A stretch of 64,000 bases of DNA from Cellulomonas sp. Root930 (GTDB lineage: Bacteria > Actinomycetota > Actinomycetes > Actinomycetales > Cellulomonadaceae): assembly GCA_001429255.1 (NCBI GenBank), contig LMJI01000001.1:2574650-2638649 (forward strand), given 5' to 3'. A program made the position numbers and the translations under genes. This document shows, piece by piece, positions 18,326-27,774 of the stretch (its first letter is position 1; each line of letters opens with the position of its first letter). Below the pieces are notes generated by a model, which saw only the letters and a program-made list of their open reading frames with translations, did no database searches and was not told the DNA's origin.

Positions 18326-18706
18326 TCAGCGGACCAGCTCGAGGCTGAACGGGTACCGGTACGAGCCGCCGCGCTGGACCGCGATCGCCGCGAGGATGCT
18401 CAGGACCAGGCTGATGATGCTCAGGGCGATGAAGCCCAGCCAGCCGACCACGCCGATCACGGGGATCGACTGCACGACCCGGCAGATGACCAGACCGATC
18501 AGGACCGTGAGCTGGAAGTTGAGCGCCACCCGGGCCTCCGCCGCCGCCGGGCCGCCCTTCTCGCGGTGGACCAGCCAGATGACCAGGGCGGGGATCCAGC
18601 CCACCCAGACGTAGGCGAGGATGCCGCCGAGGTGCGCGAGCATGGCCCACGTGCGGTCCTGGTCGGCACCGCTCGGCGGCGGGCTCTGGTAGGGCTCGTA
18701 CGACAT
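18326..18706 (-). CDS. DUF4870 membrane protein
   Basis: 126 residues with three or four membrane helices: WAMLAHLGGILAYVWVGWI (short DUF4870 signature), a second hydrophobic block after FQLTVLIGLVI, and a third around GFIALSIISLVLS. The function of the family is unknown; it resembles Tic20-like small membrane proteins. A GAGGAG ribosome-binding site is present before the ATG, and TAGGCT (18757-18752 on the minus strand) is a plausible -10. Confidence 0.85.
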   Translation of the reverse strand: MSYEPYQSPPPSGADQDRTWAMLAHLGGILAYVWVGWIPALVIWLVHREKGGPAAAEARVALNFQLTVLIGLVICRVVQSIPVIGVVGWLGFIALSIISLVLSILAAIAVQRGGSYRYPFSLELVR

Positions 18707-18895
18707 CGCGGCGCGCTCCTCGTCGGTGGTCGTCGGCGTGACGGCACGCGCAGCCTACCGACGCGTGCACACCCGCGCCGGGTGGTCCGTCGTCTCGCCG
18801 ACATGCCCGGAAGGCCGGGTTCCTTGACATGCGCCCTCCGGCCCCGGTTCGCTGACGCCTGGGCGACGATCGCCCTGTGACCAGGGAGGCCACGC

Positions 18896-19951
18896 ATGAG
18901 CGAGAACCCCGGCGGTACCCCGCCGCGCGACGACGAGCCTGCGAAGGCGGCCGAGCCAGTCGAGCCGACGGCGCCGGACCCCGTCGCGCCGCCCGTGCCC
19001 GACCCCGCTCCCGCGGCCCCGCCCGCACCGCCGGTGCCACCCGTCCCTCCCGCTCCACCGGCGCCGCCCGCACCGTCCTACGGTCAGCCCCCCGCGGGAC
19101 CCCCGCCGGCACCGGCCTACGGCCAGCCGCCCGCCGGGTACCCGCCGCAGGCGTCCCCGTACGGTCAGCCCGCGCCCGGCGGCTACCCGCCGCCCCCGCC
19201 GCCGCCCGGCTACGGCCAGGGGGCCCCGGGTGCCTACCCGCCCCCGGTCGGCGGGTACGGGCCACCCGTCCAGGCGTCGCCGATCGGTGAGGCCTACTCG
19301 TACGGCTGGAGGAAGTTCACGCAGTCGGGCGGCCTGTTCATCCTCGCCGCGCTGGTGTGGTTCGTCGCCGCGATCATCCTGCTGTCCATCGTCGGCGCCA
19401 TCTTCGGCGGCTTCGGTGCGCTGTTCTACCCGGACGGCGACATGTCCGCGGGCATCCAGCTCGGGTTCTCGCTGGGGACGTTCGTGTTCTCCGCCGTGGC
19501 CGCGATCGCCGGCTACCTCATCCAGGCGGCCTTCATCCGGGCCGCCCTGGACGTGACCGAGGGGCGGCAGCTGAGCTTCGGCGACTTCTTCAAGATCGTC
19601 GAGCCGGGCCCGGTGATCCTCACCGCCCTGATCCTCGCCGTGGTGAACGCGGTCCTCAACGTCGTCCCGTTCTTCGGCGGGCTGATCGCGCTCGCGGTGA
19701 ACTTCCTGCTGCTGTTCACCTTCTGGTTCGTCATCGACAAGCGGCTGGCACCGATCGACGCCATGAAGGCCAGCTACCAGCTCGTCACGGCGAACCTGTC
19801 GACGACGATCCTGTTCTACCTGCTCAGCATCGCGATCTTCATCGGCGGCGCGATCCTCTGCGGCGTCGGCCTCCTGGTCGCCGTGCCCGTCGTCCTGCTC
19901 GCGACGGCGTTCCTGTTCAAGCGGCTGCTCGGGGACCCGATCGCGGCCTGA
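18896..19951 (+). CDS. Proline-rich membrane protein (Rv2560-like)
   Basis: 351 residues. The first 125 are a low-complexity Pro/Ala/Gly/Tyr region with repeated YGQP and PPAG units, predicted cytoplasmic. Then come about five membrane helices (FILAALVWFVAAIILL, VFSAVAAIAGYLIQAAF, then two or three near 235-340). The layout matches the mycobacterial Pro/Gly-rich transmembrane proteins such as Rv2560, whose function is unknown. A GGGAGG ribosome-binding site precedes the ATG. The 189-base region shared with the divergent upstream gene holds promoters and a small CCCGG-aagg-CCGGG hairpin. Confidence 0.8.
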   Translation: MSENPGGTPPRDDEPAKAAEPVEPTAPDPVAPPVPDPAPAAPPAPPVPPVPPAPPAPPAPSYGQPPAGPPPAPAYGQPPAGYPPQASPYGQPAPGGYPPPPPPPGYGQGAPGAYPPPVGGYGPPVQASPIGEAYSYGWRKFTQSGGLFILAALVWFVAAIILLSIVGAIFGGFGALFYPDGDMSAGIQLGFSLGTFVFSAVAAIAGYLIQAAFIRAALDVTEGRQLSFGDFFKIVEPGPVILTALILAVVNAVLNVVPFFGGLIALAVNFLLLFTFWFVIDKRLAPIDAMKASYQLVTANLSTTILFYLLSIAIFIGGAILCGVGLLVAVPVVLLATAFLFKRLLGDPIAA

Positions 19952-19965
19952 TCGTCTGCACGTGC

Positions 19966-19998
19966 GGTGCCCGGTCGACCCCTGGTCGGCCGGGCGCC
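19966..19998. terminator. Terminator between convergent genes
   Basis: GGTGCCCGG at 19966-19974 pairs with CCGGGCGCC at 19990-19998 (one G-U pair), and an inner GACC/GGTC stem extends it. It lies between two genes that end facing each other. Confidence 0.65.
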
Positions 19999-19999
19999 G

Positions 20000-20857
20000 T
20001 CATGCCGTGACGAAGTCGATGAGCTCCTCGACACGGCCCAGCAGGCTCGGCTCCAGGTCGGCGTAGCTGCGCACCGAGCGCAGGATGCGCTGCCACGCGC
20101 GGGCGACGTCCGCCTGCTCGTCGGCGGGCCAGCCGAGCTCGCGCAGGATCCCGTGCTTCCACTCGGTGCCGCGCTCGATGACGGGCCATGCGGTCAGGCC
20201 GATCCGCTCGGGCCGGACGGCCTGCCACACGTCGACGTACGGGTGCCCGAGCACGAGGACGGATCCGGCGGGGTGACCGCGGACGGCGTCGGCGGCGATC
20301 CGGCTCTCCTTCGACCCGGACACCAGGTGGTCCACCAGCACCCCCACGCGGCGCCCGGGGCCGGGGGAGAAGTCCCGCAGGGCGTCGGCGAGGTTGTCGA
20401 CGCCGTCGAGCAGCTCGACGACCACGCCCTCGAGCCGCAGGTCGTCGCCCCAGACCTTCTCCACCAGCTCGGCGTCGTGCTTGCCCTCCACCCAGATCCG
20501 GCTGCCGCGGGCCACGCGAGCGCGGGCGTCGTGCACGGCGACGGACCCCGAGGCCGTGCGGGTGGGCTTCGCGGGTGCCGGGGCGCGCACGGGGGCGGTG
20601 AGCGCCACGGGCTCGCCGTCCAGCCAGAAGCCCCGACCCAGCGGGAAGGTGCGGGTGCGACCGCGGCGGTCCTCGAGGACGACGACGTGCTGGCCGCCCG
20701 ACTTCTCCACCCGGACGACGGCGCCGACCCACCCGGTGGTGACCTCCTCGACGACGAGGCCGGTCTCGGCGGGCTGGGGGCGGCTGGTGCGGGTGGGCCG
20801 GTGGTGCGTCGAGCCGGAGCCCCCGAGCACGTCCGAGCCGTAGCGGTCGTCGTTCAC
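20000..20857 (-). CDS. DUF3097 protein
   Basis: 285 residues, an actinobacteria-specific family. The N-terminal third is a beta-rich domain (VGAVVRVEK, RTRTFPLGRGFWLDG). The middle has a Toprim-like EGKHDAELVEKVWGDDL and VDHLVSGSKESRIA, suggesting a nucleic-acid or metal role, but the function is unknown. The GTG start is 6 bases after TAGGCT (20869-20864, minus strand), so the mRNA is probably leaderless. It is divergent from the CIRCE-hrcA promoter. Confidence 0.87.
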   Translation of the reverse strand: MNDDRYGSDVLGGSGSTHHRPTRTSRPQPAETGLVVEEVTTGWVGAVVRVEKSGGQHVVVLEDRRGRTRTFPLGRGFWLDGEPVALTAPVRAPAPAKPTRTASGSVAVHDARARVARGSRIWVEGKHDAELVEKVWGDDLRLEGVVVELLDGVDNLADALRDFSPGPGRRVGVLVDHLVSGSKESRIAADAVRGHPAGSVLVLGHPYVDVWQAVRPERIGLTAWPVIERGTEWKHGILRELGWPADEQADVARAWQRILRSVRSYADLEPSLLGRVEELIDFVTA

Positions 20858-20930
20858 CCGGGCAGCCTAGGGGCCGCGGTCGCGCCGTCCCCGGACGCCA
20901 CCCCGTGAGTGTCGCGCCCCCGGCGTAGCA

Positions 20931-20957
20931 TTGGCACTCCTGTGCGGGGAGTGCTAC
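20931..20957 (+). promoter_or_regulatory. CIRCE operator of hrcA
   Basis: TTGGCACTC, 9 bases, GAGTGCTAC: the CIRCE inverted repeat with its standard 9-base spacer (consensus arms TTAGCACTC and GAGTGCTAA, so one mismatch in each arm). TAGCAT at 20926-20931 is a likely -10 that overlaps its left edge, so bound HrcA would block transcription start. Confidence 0.92.
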
Positions 20958-20992
20958 CCACGGACTGCTCGAGCGACGACGGAGGAGGCGAC

Positions 20993-22015
20993 ATGAGCGA
21001 GGACCGGCGGCTGGACGTGCTGCGCGCGATCGTCGAGGACTACGTCGCCACCAAGGAGCCGGTGGGCTCCCGCGCGCTCGTCGAGCGGCACTCGCTCGGC
21101 GTCTCGCCGGCGACCATCCGCAACGACATGGCAGCCCTCGAGGAGGGCGGGTACATCGCCCAGCCGCACACCTCGGCCGGCCGGGTGCCGACGGACAAGG
21201 GCTACCGGCTGTTCGTCGACCAGCTCTCGACCGTGAAGCCGCTGTCCAGCCCGGAGCGCCGCGCCATCGGCACGTTCCTGGAGAACGCGCAGGATCTCGA
21301 CGACGTCGTCGACCGGGCCGTGCGGCTCATCGCGCAGCTGACGCACCAGGTCGCCGTCGTCCAGTACCCGTCGCTGCGGCGCTCGGCGCTGCGGCACGTG
21401 GAGCTCGTGCCCGTCGGCGCCCGGCACCTGCTGGTGGTCCTCATCACCGACACGGGTCGCGTCGAGCAGCGCACGCTCGAGCTGGTCACCGACCTCGACG
21501 AGTCCGTGGTCGCGCGGCTGCGGTCGCGCCTGAACGTGAGCGCGGCGGGTCGGCGGCTGTCCGAGCTGCCGGTCGCGCTGGGCGAGCTGACCGACGCGTT
21601 CGCGCCCGCGGACCAGGCACTCGTCAACGCCGTCGTCGCCGTCCTCGAGGAGACGCTGGCGCAGGAGTCGGAGGAGCGGGTGGTGCTGGCCGGCACCGCC
21701 AACCTCGCGCGCGTCGGCAGCACCGACGTGCGCGCGATCGGCCCCGTGCTCGAGGCGCTCGAGGAGCAGGTGGTGCTCCTGCGGCTGCTGTCCGAGATGG
21801 CCGAGGACTCCGCGACGGTCGCGGTGCGCATCGGCCGCGAGACCCAGCACGACGGGCTGTTCGAGACGAGCTTCGTGACCACCGGCTACGGCGACGAGGG
21901 CGGTGGGTCGGTGGCGCGCATCGGCTCGATCGGACCACTCCGGATGGACTACCCCGGCACCATGTCCGCGGTCCGTGCGGTGGCCCGGTACCTGACGCGC
22001 ATCCTCGCGCAATGA
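20993..22015 (+). CDS. hrcA: Heat-inducible repressor HrcA
   Basis: 340-residue repressor that binds CIRCE and is stabilised by GroEL. The winged-helix domain has [16 protein letters not shown] near residue 38, followed by [10 protein letters not shown] and the dimerisation and inserted domains. A GGAGGAGG-type ribosome-binding site precedes the ATG, and the CIRCE element just upstream implies autoregulation. dnaJ follows 61 bases downstream and is probably co-transcribed. Confidence 0.97.
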   Translation: MSEDRRLDVLRAIVEDYVATKEPVGSRALVERHSLGVSPATIRNDMAALEEGGYIAQPHTSAGRVPTDKGYRLFVDQLSTVKPLSSPERRAIGTFLENAQDLDDVVDRAVRLIAQLTHQVAVVQYPSLRRSALRHVELVPVGARHLLVVLITDTGRVEQRTLELVTDLDESVVARLRSRLNVSAAGRRLSELPVALGELTDAFAPADQALVNAVVAVLEETLAQESEERVVLAGTANLARVGSTDVRAIGPVLEALEEQVVLLRLLSEMAEDSATVAVRIGRETQHDGLFETSFVTTGYGDEGGGSVARIGSIGPLRMDYPGTMSAVRAVARYLTRILAQ

Positions 22016-22076
22016 CGCACGCACACGTTCGACCTGAGACCTGTTCCACGACCGCTGGAAGCGAGCAGACCCTCCT

Positions 22077-23204
22077 GTGACCGACTACTACGAGATCCTC
22101 GGCGTGCCGCGTGACGCGACGCCGGAGCAGATCAAGAAGGCGTACCGCAAGCTCGCCCGCGAGCACCACCCTGACGTCGCGGGGACGGACGCCGGCTCCG
22201 AGGACACGTTCAAGGACGTCTCACGCGCGTACGACGTGCTGGGCAACCCCGAGAAGCGTCGGGCCTACGACCTGGGCGGGGACCCGTCGTCGCCCGGTGG
22301 CGGCATGGGGGGCGGCTTCGGCTTCCAGGACATCTTCGAGACGTTCTTCGGTGCCGCCACGGGAGCGGCCGCCCAGCGCGGTCCGATCCCGCGCGCCCGG
22401 CGCGGCCAGGACGCCCTCGTGCGGCTGGACCTCGACCTCGCCGAGGTCACGTTCGGCGTGCACCGCGAGGTCCCGGTGGACACCGCGGTGATCTGCCCGA
22501 CCTGCAACGGGTCGTGCTGCCGTCCGGGGACGTCGCCGCGCACCTGTGAGGTCTGTGGCGGCCGCGGGTCCGTGCAGCGCGTCGCGCGCTCGTTCCTCGG
22601 CCAGGTCATGACCACGCAGCCCTGCGCCGCGTGCCACGGCTTCGGCACCGTCATCCCCGAGCCGTGCACCGAGTGCTCGGGTGAGGGCCGGGTCCGCTCG
22701 CGCCGCACGCTGGCCGTGGACGTGCCCGCGGGTGTGGACACCGGGACGCGGATCAAGCTCACCGGCCAGGGCGAGGTCGGCCCGGCCGGCGGCCCTGCCG
22801 GCGACGTCTACCTCGAGGTGCGCGAGCGCAAGCACGACACGTTCGTGCGGCGCGGCGACGACCTGCACGCGACGCTCGAGGTGCCGATGACCGCGGCCGC
22901 CCTGGGCACCGTGCTCACGCTGGACACGCTGGACGGGCCGCAGGAGGTCGATCTGCGTCCCGGCACGCAGCCGTCCCAGATCGTCTCGATCAAGGGGCTC
23001 GGCGTCGGTCACCTGCACGCCCCCGGCCGCGGTGACCTGCATGTCCACGTCGAGGTGCACGTCCCTACCGCCATGGACGACGAGCAGGCGGAGCTGCTGC
23101 GCCGGCTCGCGACCCTGCGCGGCGAGGAGCGCCCGGAGGCACGGCTCGCGGCGTCGAGCTCCGGCGTGTTCGCCAAGCTGCGCGACAAGCTCTCCGGTCG
23201 GTGA
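22077..23204 (+). CDS. dnaJ: Chaperone DnaJ
   Basis: 375-residue Hsp40 co-chaperone. The J domain is at residues 1-68 with HPD in REHHPDV, followed by a Gly/Phe region (GGGMGGGFGFQD) and four zinc motifs (CPTCNGSC, CEVCGGRG, CAACHGFG, CTECSGEG) and the C-terminal substrate domains. The first zinc motif ends in Cys where the consensus has Gly, which I believe is common in DnaJ2 of this group. It is linked to hrcA, the usual place for the second actinobacterial DnaJ. GTG start with a weak ribosome-binding site. Confidence 0.96.
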   Translation: MTDYYEILGVPRDATPEQIKKAYRKLAREHHPDVAGTDAGSEDTFKDVSRAYDVLGNPEKRRAYDLGGDPSSPGGGMGGGFGFQDIFETFFGAATGAAAQRGPIPRARRGQDALVRLDLDLAEVTFGVHREVPVDTAVICPTCNGSCCRPGTSPRTCEVCGGRGSVQRVARSFLGQVMTTQPCAACHGFGTVIPEPCTECSGEGRVRSRRTLAVDVPAGVDTGTRIKLTGQGEVGPAGGPAGDVYLEVRERKHDTFVRRGDDLHATLEVPMTAAALGTVLTLDTLDGPQEVDLRPGTQPSQIVSIKGLGVGHLHAPGRGDLHVHVEVHVPTAMDDEQAELLRRLATLRGEERPEARLAASSSGVFAKLRDKLSGR

Positions 23205-23226
23205 GCGTGACGGTGACGGCCGCGTC

Positions 23227-23985
23227 ATGAGCGCGCCCGTGTTCCTGGCCGAGCCCGGATCGCTCGACGCCGTGGCCGACGGAGCCACGTACCTGCTCGA
23301 CGGCACCGAGGGTCGCCACGCCGGGGTCGTCCAGCGCCGCAGCCCGGGGGAGCGGGTCGACGTGGTCGACGGTTCCGGTGTCCGGCTCGTCGGCGTGGTC
23401 GGCGAGGTGACCGCCGAGGGCGTGCTCGTGCACGTGCAGCAGCGCGTCGTCGAGCCCGCGCCCGCGGTCGCGCTGGTGCTCGTGCAGGCCCTCGCCAAGG
23501 GGGACCGCGACGAGATGGCGATCGAGGCGGCCACCGAGGTGGGGGTCGACGCCGTGGTGCCGTGGCAGGCGGAGCGGTCGATCGTCGTCTGGCGCGGCGA
23601 GCGTGCCGCGAAGAGCCGGGCCCGCTGGCTGGGCACCGTCCGGGCCGCCGCGAAGCAGTCGCGACGAGCGCGGGTGCCCGCGGTCGAGGTCGCGCTCGAC
23701 GCGCGGGGGCTCGTCGACCGCGTGCGCGCCGTGGTCGCGGCCGGCGGCGTCGTGCTCGTGCTGCACGAGGAGGCCACGGAGCCGATCGCCGCGACGTCGC
23801 TGCCCGACGCGGGCGAGTGCCTGGTCGTCGTCGGCCCCGAGGGCGGCATCGGCGACGGCGAGCTGGGCCGTCTCGTCGACGCCGGAGCGCGCGCCGTGCG
23901 CCTCGGTCCGCACGTGCTGCGCACCTCGACGGCCGGCCCGGTCGCCCTCGCTGTACTCGCCGAGCGGCTGGGTCGCTGGAGCTGA
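23227..23985 (+). CDS. rsmE: 16S rRNA m3U1498 methyltransferase
   Basis: 252-residue SPOUT-class enzyme that methylates N3 of U1498 in 16S rRNA. It has a PUA-like N-terminal domain ([14 protein letters not shown]) and the trefoil-knot SAM site VVVGPEGGIGDGEL near residue 197, with LGPHVLRTSTAG at the end. The ATG is 22 bases after dnaJ. The dnaJ-rsmE pairing is widespread. Confidence 0.96.
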   Translation: MSAPVFLAEPGSLDAVADGATYLLDGTEGRHAGVVQRRSPGERVDVVDGSGVRLVGVVGEVTAEGVLVHVQQRVVEPAPAVALVLVQALAKGDRDEMAIEAATEVGVDAVVPWQAERSIVVWRGERAAKSRARWLGTVRAAAKQSRRARVPAVEVALDARGLVDRVRAVVAAGGVVLVLHEEATEPIAATSLPDAGECLVVVGPEGGIGDGELGRLVDAGARAVRLGPHVLRTSTAGPVALAVLAERLGRWS

Positions 23986-24083
23986 TCCGTCCTTGCGGGG
24001 AATGCTGTGGGCACAGCCTCGTAGACTGAGGACGTTCTTCGCACCCGCACCGACCTAAGGAGCGCACGGCGCCCGCCGAGCAC

Positions 24084-25082
24084 ATGGCCGAGTCCACATC
24101 CGCAGCGCGTCCCTCCGGCGCACCCGCGCGCGTCGAGCACCGGATCAGCGTCCCGTCCGAGGTCTCGATGGTCGAGCTGCTCGGGCTGAGGGACGAGGTG
24201 CTGCGCACCATCGAGTCCGGGTTCACCACCGTCGACATCCACGTCCGCGGCAACGAGGTGCGCCTCGCCGGCCCGGTCGGCGACGTGGCCCTGGTGTCGC
24301 GGCTCGTCGACGAGCTGGTCGAGATGGCAGCGGGTGGCACGCCGCTCACCCCCGACGTCGTGACCCGCTCGGTCGCCATGCTCACCGCGGCGTCGGCCGC
24401 CCGCCCCGCGGACGTGCTGTCGTTCAACATCCTCACCGGCCGCGGGCGGACCATCCGCGCCAAGACGTCGGGACAGAAGGACTACGTCGACGCGATCGAC
24501 CGGCACACCGTGACGTTCGGCATCGGACCGGCGGGCACCGGCAAGACGTACCTGGCCATGGCCAAGGCCGTGCAGGCCCTGCAGGACCGCAAGGTGCACC
24601 GCATCATCCTCACGCGACCGGCCGTCGAGGCGGGCGAGCGCCTGGGCTTCCTGCCGGGCAGCCTGTCGGACAAGATCGACCCGTACCTGCGCCCGCTGTA
24701 CGACGCGCTGCACGACATGGTGGACGCCGAGTCCATCCCGCGGCTCATGGAGGCCGGGACCATCGAGGTGGCTCCGCTGGCGTACATGCGCGGGCGCACC
24801 CTGAACGACGCGTTCATCATCCTCGACGAGGCGCAGAACACCTCGGTCGAGCAGATGAAGATGTTCCTCACGCGGCTCGGGTTCGGGTCCAAGGTCGTCG
24901 TCACCGGGGACATCACGCAGGTCGACCTGCCGTCGTCGCAGACGTCCGGCCTGCGCGTCGTCGAGCAGATCCTCTCCGGGGTCGAGGACGTCTCGTTCTG
25001 CCGGCTGACGTCGTCGGACGTGGTCCGGCACCGCCTGGTCAGCGACATCATCGACGCGTACGCGCGCTGGGACAGGAGCTGA
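24084..25082 (+). CDS. PhoH family ATPase
   Basis: 332-residue cytoplasmic P-loop ATPase. An N-terminal KH-like segment ([13 protein letters not shown]) precedes the core: Walker A GPAGTGKT at about residue 151, the Walker B region FIILDEAQN and an arginine-containing [10 protein letters not shown]. The family is linked to RNA metabolism by its fixed neighbourhood with ybeY and era. TAGACT at 24021-24026 is a likely -10. The only good ribosome-binding site (AAGGAG at 24057-24062) is 21 bases before this ATG, farther than usual, with no alternative start codon between them. Confidence 0.94.
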   Translation: MAESTSAARPSGAPARVEHRISVPSEVSMVELLGLRDEVLRTIESGFTTVDIHVRGNEVRLAGPVGDVALVSRLVDELVEMAAGGTPLTPDVVTRSVAMLTAASAARPADVLSFNILTGRGRTIRAKTSGQKDYVDAIDRHTVTFGIGPAGTGKTYLAMAKAVQALQDRKVHRIILTRPAVEAGERLGFLPGSLSDKIDPYLRPLYDALHDMVDAESIPRLMEAGTIEVAPLAYMRGRTLNDAFIILDEAQNTSVEQMKMFLTRLGFGSKVVVTGDITQVDLPSSQTSGLRVVEQILSGVEDVSFCRLTSSDVVRHRLVSDIIDAYARWDRS

Positions 25083-25089
25083 GGCGGCC

Positions 25090-25542
25090 GTGAGCGTCGA
25101 GGTGAACAACGAGTCCGGGTACGACGTCGACGAGGCGGAGTTCGCCGCCCTGGCGCGGTACGTGCTCGACGAGATGCACGTGCACCCGCAGACGGACGTG
25201 TCGATCCTGCTGGTCGGCACCGACGTGATGACGGACCTGCACGTGAAGTGGATGGACGAGCCCGGTCCCACAGACGTGCTGTCGTTCCCCATGGACGAGC
25301 TCCGGCCCGGCCGCGAGGGTGACCCGACGCCCGCGGGCCTGCTCGGCGACGTCGTCCTGTGCCCGGAGGTCGCGGCGCAGCAGGCGCGCGCGGCGGGCCA
25401 CTCGACCGCGGAGGAGCTCCTGCTCCTGACCACGCACGGGATCCTGCACCTGCTCGGGTACGACCACGCGGAGCCGGAGGAGGAGAAGGAGATGTTCGCG
25501 CTCCAGCGCCGGCTGCTGCTGACGTTCCTGGCCTCGCGATGA
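25090..25542 (+). CDS. ybeY: Endoribonuclease YbeY
   Basis: 150-residue metal-dependent RNase in 16S rRNA 3'-end maturation and ribosome quality control. The zinc motif [11 protein letters not shown] carries the three conserved His. [10 protein letters not shown] and GDVVLCPE are further family markers. The GTG is 7 bases after phoH and the stop overlaps the next start (ATGA). Confidence 0.96.
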   Translation: MSVEVNNESGYDVDEAEFAALARYVLDEMHVHPQTDVSILLVGTDVMTDLHVKWMDEPGPTDVLSFPMDELRPGREGDPTPAGLLGDVVLCPEVAAQQARAAGHSTAEELLLLTTHGILHLLGYDHAEPEEEKEMFALQRRLLLTFLASR

Positions 25543-26858
25543 CGGACATCCCCGCCGCGCTGCTCGTCGTCGTGGCCGTGCTCGGCTTCGCCGCCGCCGC
25601 AGCGCTCTCCGCGGGCGAGGTGGCGGTCGTGCGCATCTCGCGTGCCGCGGTGACCGAGCTCCTGGCCGAGCGCCACCCTGCCGCCGGCCGCGTGCGGGCG
25701 CTCACCGAGCACCCCGCCCAGGTCGCGTCAGCAGCGGCGTTCGTGCGGCTGATCGCGGAGATGACCGCCACCGTGTGCATCGCGCTGGTGGTCGCCGCGG
25801 CCGGTCTGGCGTGGTGGGCGGTGCTGCTGGTCTCGGTCGCGGTGTGCGGGCTCGTGGCGTTCCTGCTGGTGCGGGCGAGCCCCCGGACCATCGGTCGGCA
25901 GCACCCCGTCCCCACGCTCACCCGGCTGTCCCACGTGCTGGTGGCCGTGACGGCGGTCGCCGGCCGGCTCGGCGCCGTCGGTCGACCGGGTGCGTCGTCG
26001 GCCGCCGCCGAGGAGAGCGAGCTGCGCGACATGGTGCAGCGCGTGAGCGAGTCGGACGTGATCGAGGACGAGGAGCGGGAGATGTTCCGCTCGGTGCTCG
26101 AGCTGGGCGACACCCTCACCCGCGAGGTCATGGTGCCCCGCACGGACATGGTCACCGCCTCGGCCGACACGCCGCTGCGCAAGGCGCTCGCCCTGCTGCT
26201 GCGCTCGGGGTTCTCCCGGGTCCCGCTGGTCGGCGACTCGGTGGACGACCTGCGCGGGGTGCTCTACCTCAAGGACGTCGTCGGTCGCCTCCCGATCGGG
26301 CCCGTGGGCGGGTCGGACCGCCGCGAGCAGGAGGCGATGCTGAACGCCCCGGCGTCGTCGCTGGCACGCCCGGCGGTCTTCGTGCCGGAGTCGAAGCCGG
26401 TCGACGAGCTGCTGCGCGAGCTCCAGGACGGCTCGTCGCACATGGCCATGGTGGTCGACGAGTACGGCGGCATCGCCGGCCTGGTGACCATCGAGGACGC
26501 GATCGAGGAGATCGTCGGCGAGCTGACCGACGAGCACGACCCGACGGCACCCGTCGTGGAGGACCTCGGCGACGGCGTGTTCCGCGTCCCCGCACGGCTC
26601 GGCCGGGACGAGCTGGGCGAGCTGTTCGACCTCGAGGTGGACGACGAGGACGTCGACACCGCGGGCGGCCTGCTCGCCAAGGCGCTCGGCAAGGTGCCGC
26701 TGCCCGGCTCCGCCGGCGACATCCACGGACTGCACCTCGTCGCCGAGCGGGTCGAGGGCCGGCGCCGCCGGCTCGCGACCGTGCTGGCCAGCGTCGTCGA
26801 CGCCGACACCCCCACCCCGGGCCGCGCCCCGACCGACACCCACGGAGCCACCCGATGA
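25539..26858 (+). CDS. CNNM/CorC-type membrane protein (hemolysin family)
   Basis: 439 residues: an N-terminal membrane domain (about 1-130, three or four helices, DUF21-like), a CBS pair ([27 protein letters not shown], then [23 protein letters not shown]), and a C-terminal CorC/HlyC domain ([15 protein letters not shown]). Relatives mediate Mg or Co efflux and are linked to divalent-cation balance. It sits between ybeY and era with overlapping stop and start codons, a conserved order. Confidence 0.92.
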   Translation: MTDIPAALLVVVAVLGFAAAAALSAGEVAVVRISRAAVTELLAERHPAAGRVRALTEHPAQVASAAAFVRLIAEMTATVCIALVVAAAGLAWWAVLLVSVAVCGLVAFLLVRASPRTIGRQHPVPTLTRLSHVLVAVTAVAGRLGAVGRPGASSAAAEESELRDMVQRVSESDVIEDEEREMFRSVLELGDTLTREVMVPRTDMVTASADTPLRKALALLLRSGFSRVPLVGDSVDDLRGVLYLKDVVGRLPIGPVGGSDRREQEAMLNAPASSLARPAVFVPESKPVDELLRELQDGSSHMAMVVDEYGGIAGLVTIEDAIEEIVGELTDEHDPTAPVVEDLGDGVFRVPARLGRDELGELFDLEVDDEDVDTAGGLLAKALGKVPLPGSAGDIHGLHLVAERVEGRRRRLATVLASVVDADTPTPGRAPTDTHGATR

Positions 26859-27772
26859 CCACCTTCCACTCCGGGTTCGCCTGCTTCGTCGGGCGCCCGA
26901 ACGCCGGCAAGTCGACGCTGACCAACGCGCTGGTCGGTCAGAAGGTCGCCATCACGTCCGGCCGACCGCAGACGACGCGCCACACCGTCCGCGGCATCGT
27001 GCACCGCCCGGACGCGCAGCTGATCCTCGTCGACACCCCCGGGCTGCACCGCCCGCGGACGCTGCTGGGCGAGCGCCTCAACGCCCTGGTCAAGGACACG
27101 CTCACCGAGGTCGACGTGGTCGGCTTCTGCCTGCCGGCCGACCAGCGCGTCGGCCCGGGCGACCGGTTCATCGCCGAGCAGATGAGCGAGCTCGCCCGCG
27201 ACGGCCGCGGCACCCCCGTCGTCGCCGTGGTCACCAAGGCCGACCTCGTGGGCAAGGGCAAGCTCGCCGAGCACCTGATGGCCGTGCAGGCGCTGGGGGA
27301 GTGGGCCGACATCGTGCCCGTCTCGGCCACCTCGGGGTACAACGTGGACGTGCTGGAGAACGTGCTGATCGGGCACCTGCCGGAGGGCACCCCGCTGTAC
27401 GCCGAGGGTGAGCTGACCGACGAGCCCGAGGCCGTCATGGTCGCGGAGCTGGTGCGGGAGGCGGCGCTCGAGGGGGTGCGCGACGAGCTGCCGCACTCGC
27501 TGGCCGTGGTGGTCGACGAGATCGTCGCGCGCGACGAGCCGGCCGCGAACGGTGTGCCGATGCTGGACGTGCGGGTGCACCTGTTCGTCGAGCGGGACAG
27601 CCAGAAGGCCATCATCATCGGCAAGGGCGGAGCCCGGCTGCGCGACGTCGGCAGCCAGGCGCGCCGGGGGATCGAGGCGCTGCTCGGCGCGCGGGTGTAC
27701 CTGGACCTGCACGTCAAGGTGGCCAAGGACTGGCAGCGTGACCCCAAGCAGCTCGGCAAGCTGGGCTTCTGA
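26855..27772 (+). CDS. era: GTPase Era
   Basis: 305-residue GTPase for 30S assembly that binds the 3' end of 16S rRNA. G1 is GRPNAGKST, G3 DTPG and G4 TKAD; the C-terminal KH domain has IIIGKGGARLRDVG. The ATG overlaps the previous stop. Confidence 0.97.
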   Translation: MTTFHSGFACFVGRPNAGKSTLTNALVGQKVAITSGRPQTTRHTVRGIVHRPDAQLILVDTPGLHRPRTLLGERLNALVKDTLTEVDVVGFCLPADQRVGPGDRFIAEQMSELARDGRGTPVVAVVTKADLVGKGKLAEHLMAVQALGEWADIVPVSATSGYNVDVLENVLIGHLPEGTPLYAEGELTDEPEAVMVAELVREAALEGVRDELPHSLAVVVDEIVARDEPAANGVPMLDVRVHLFVERDSQKAIIIGKGGARLRDVGSQARRGIEALLGARVYLDLHVKVAKDWQRDPKQLGKLGF

Positions 27773-27774
27773 CC

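Noticed and set aside
22485..22530. Mutated first zinc motif in DnaJ (CPTCNGSC instead of CxxCxGxG)
   Set aside because: The four Cys pairs are complete, and this form is, to my knowledge, normal in actinobacterial DnaJ2.
22221..25712. A 1163-codon minus-strand frame across dnaJ, rsmE, phoH and ybeY
   Set aside because: It is antisense to four well-identified genes and shows no family features.
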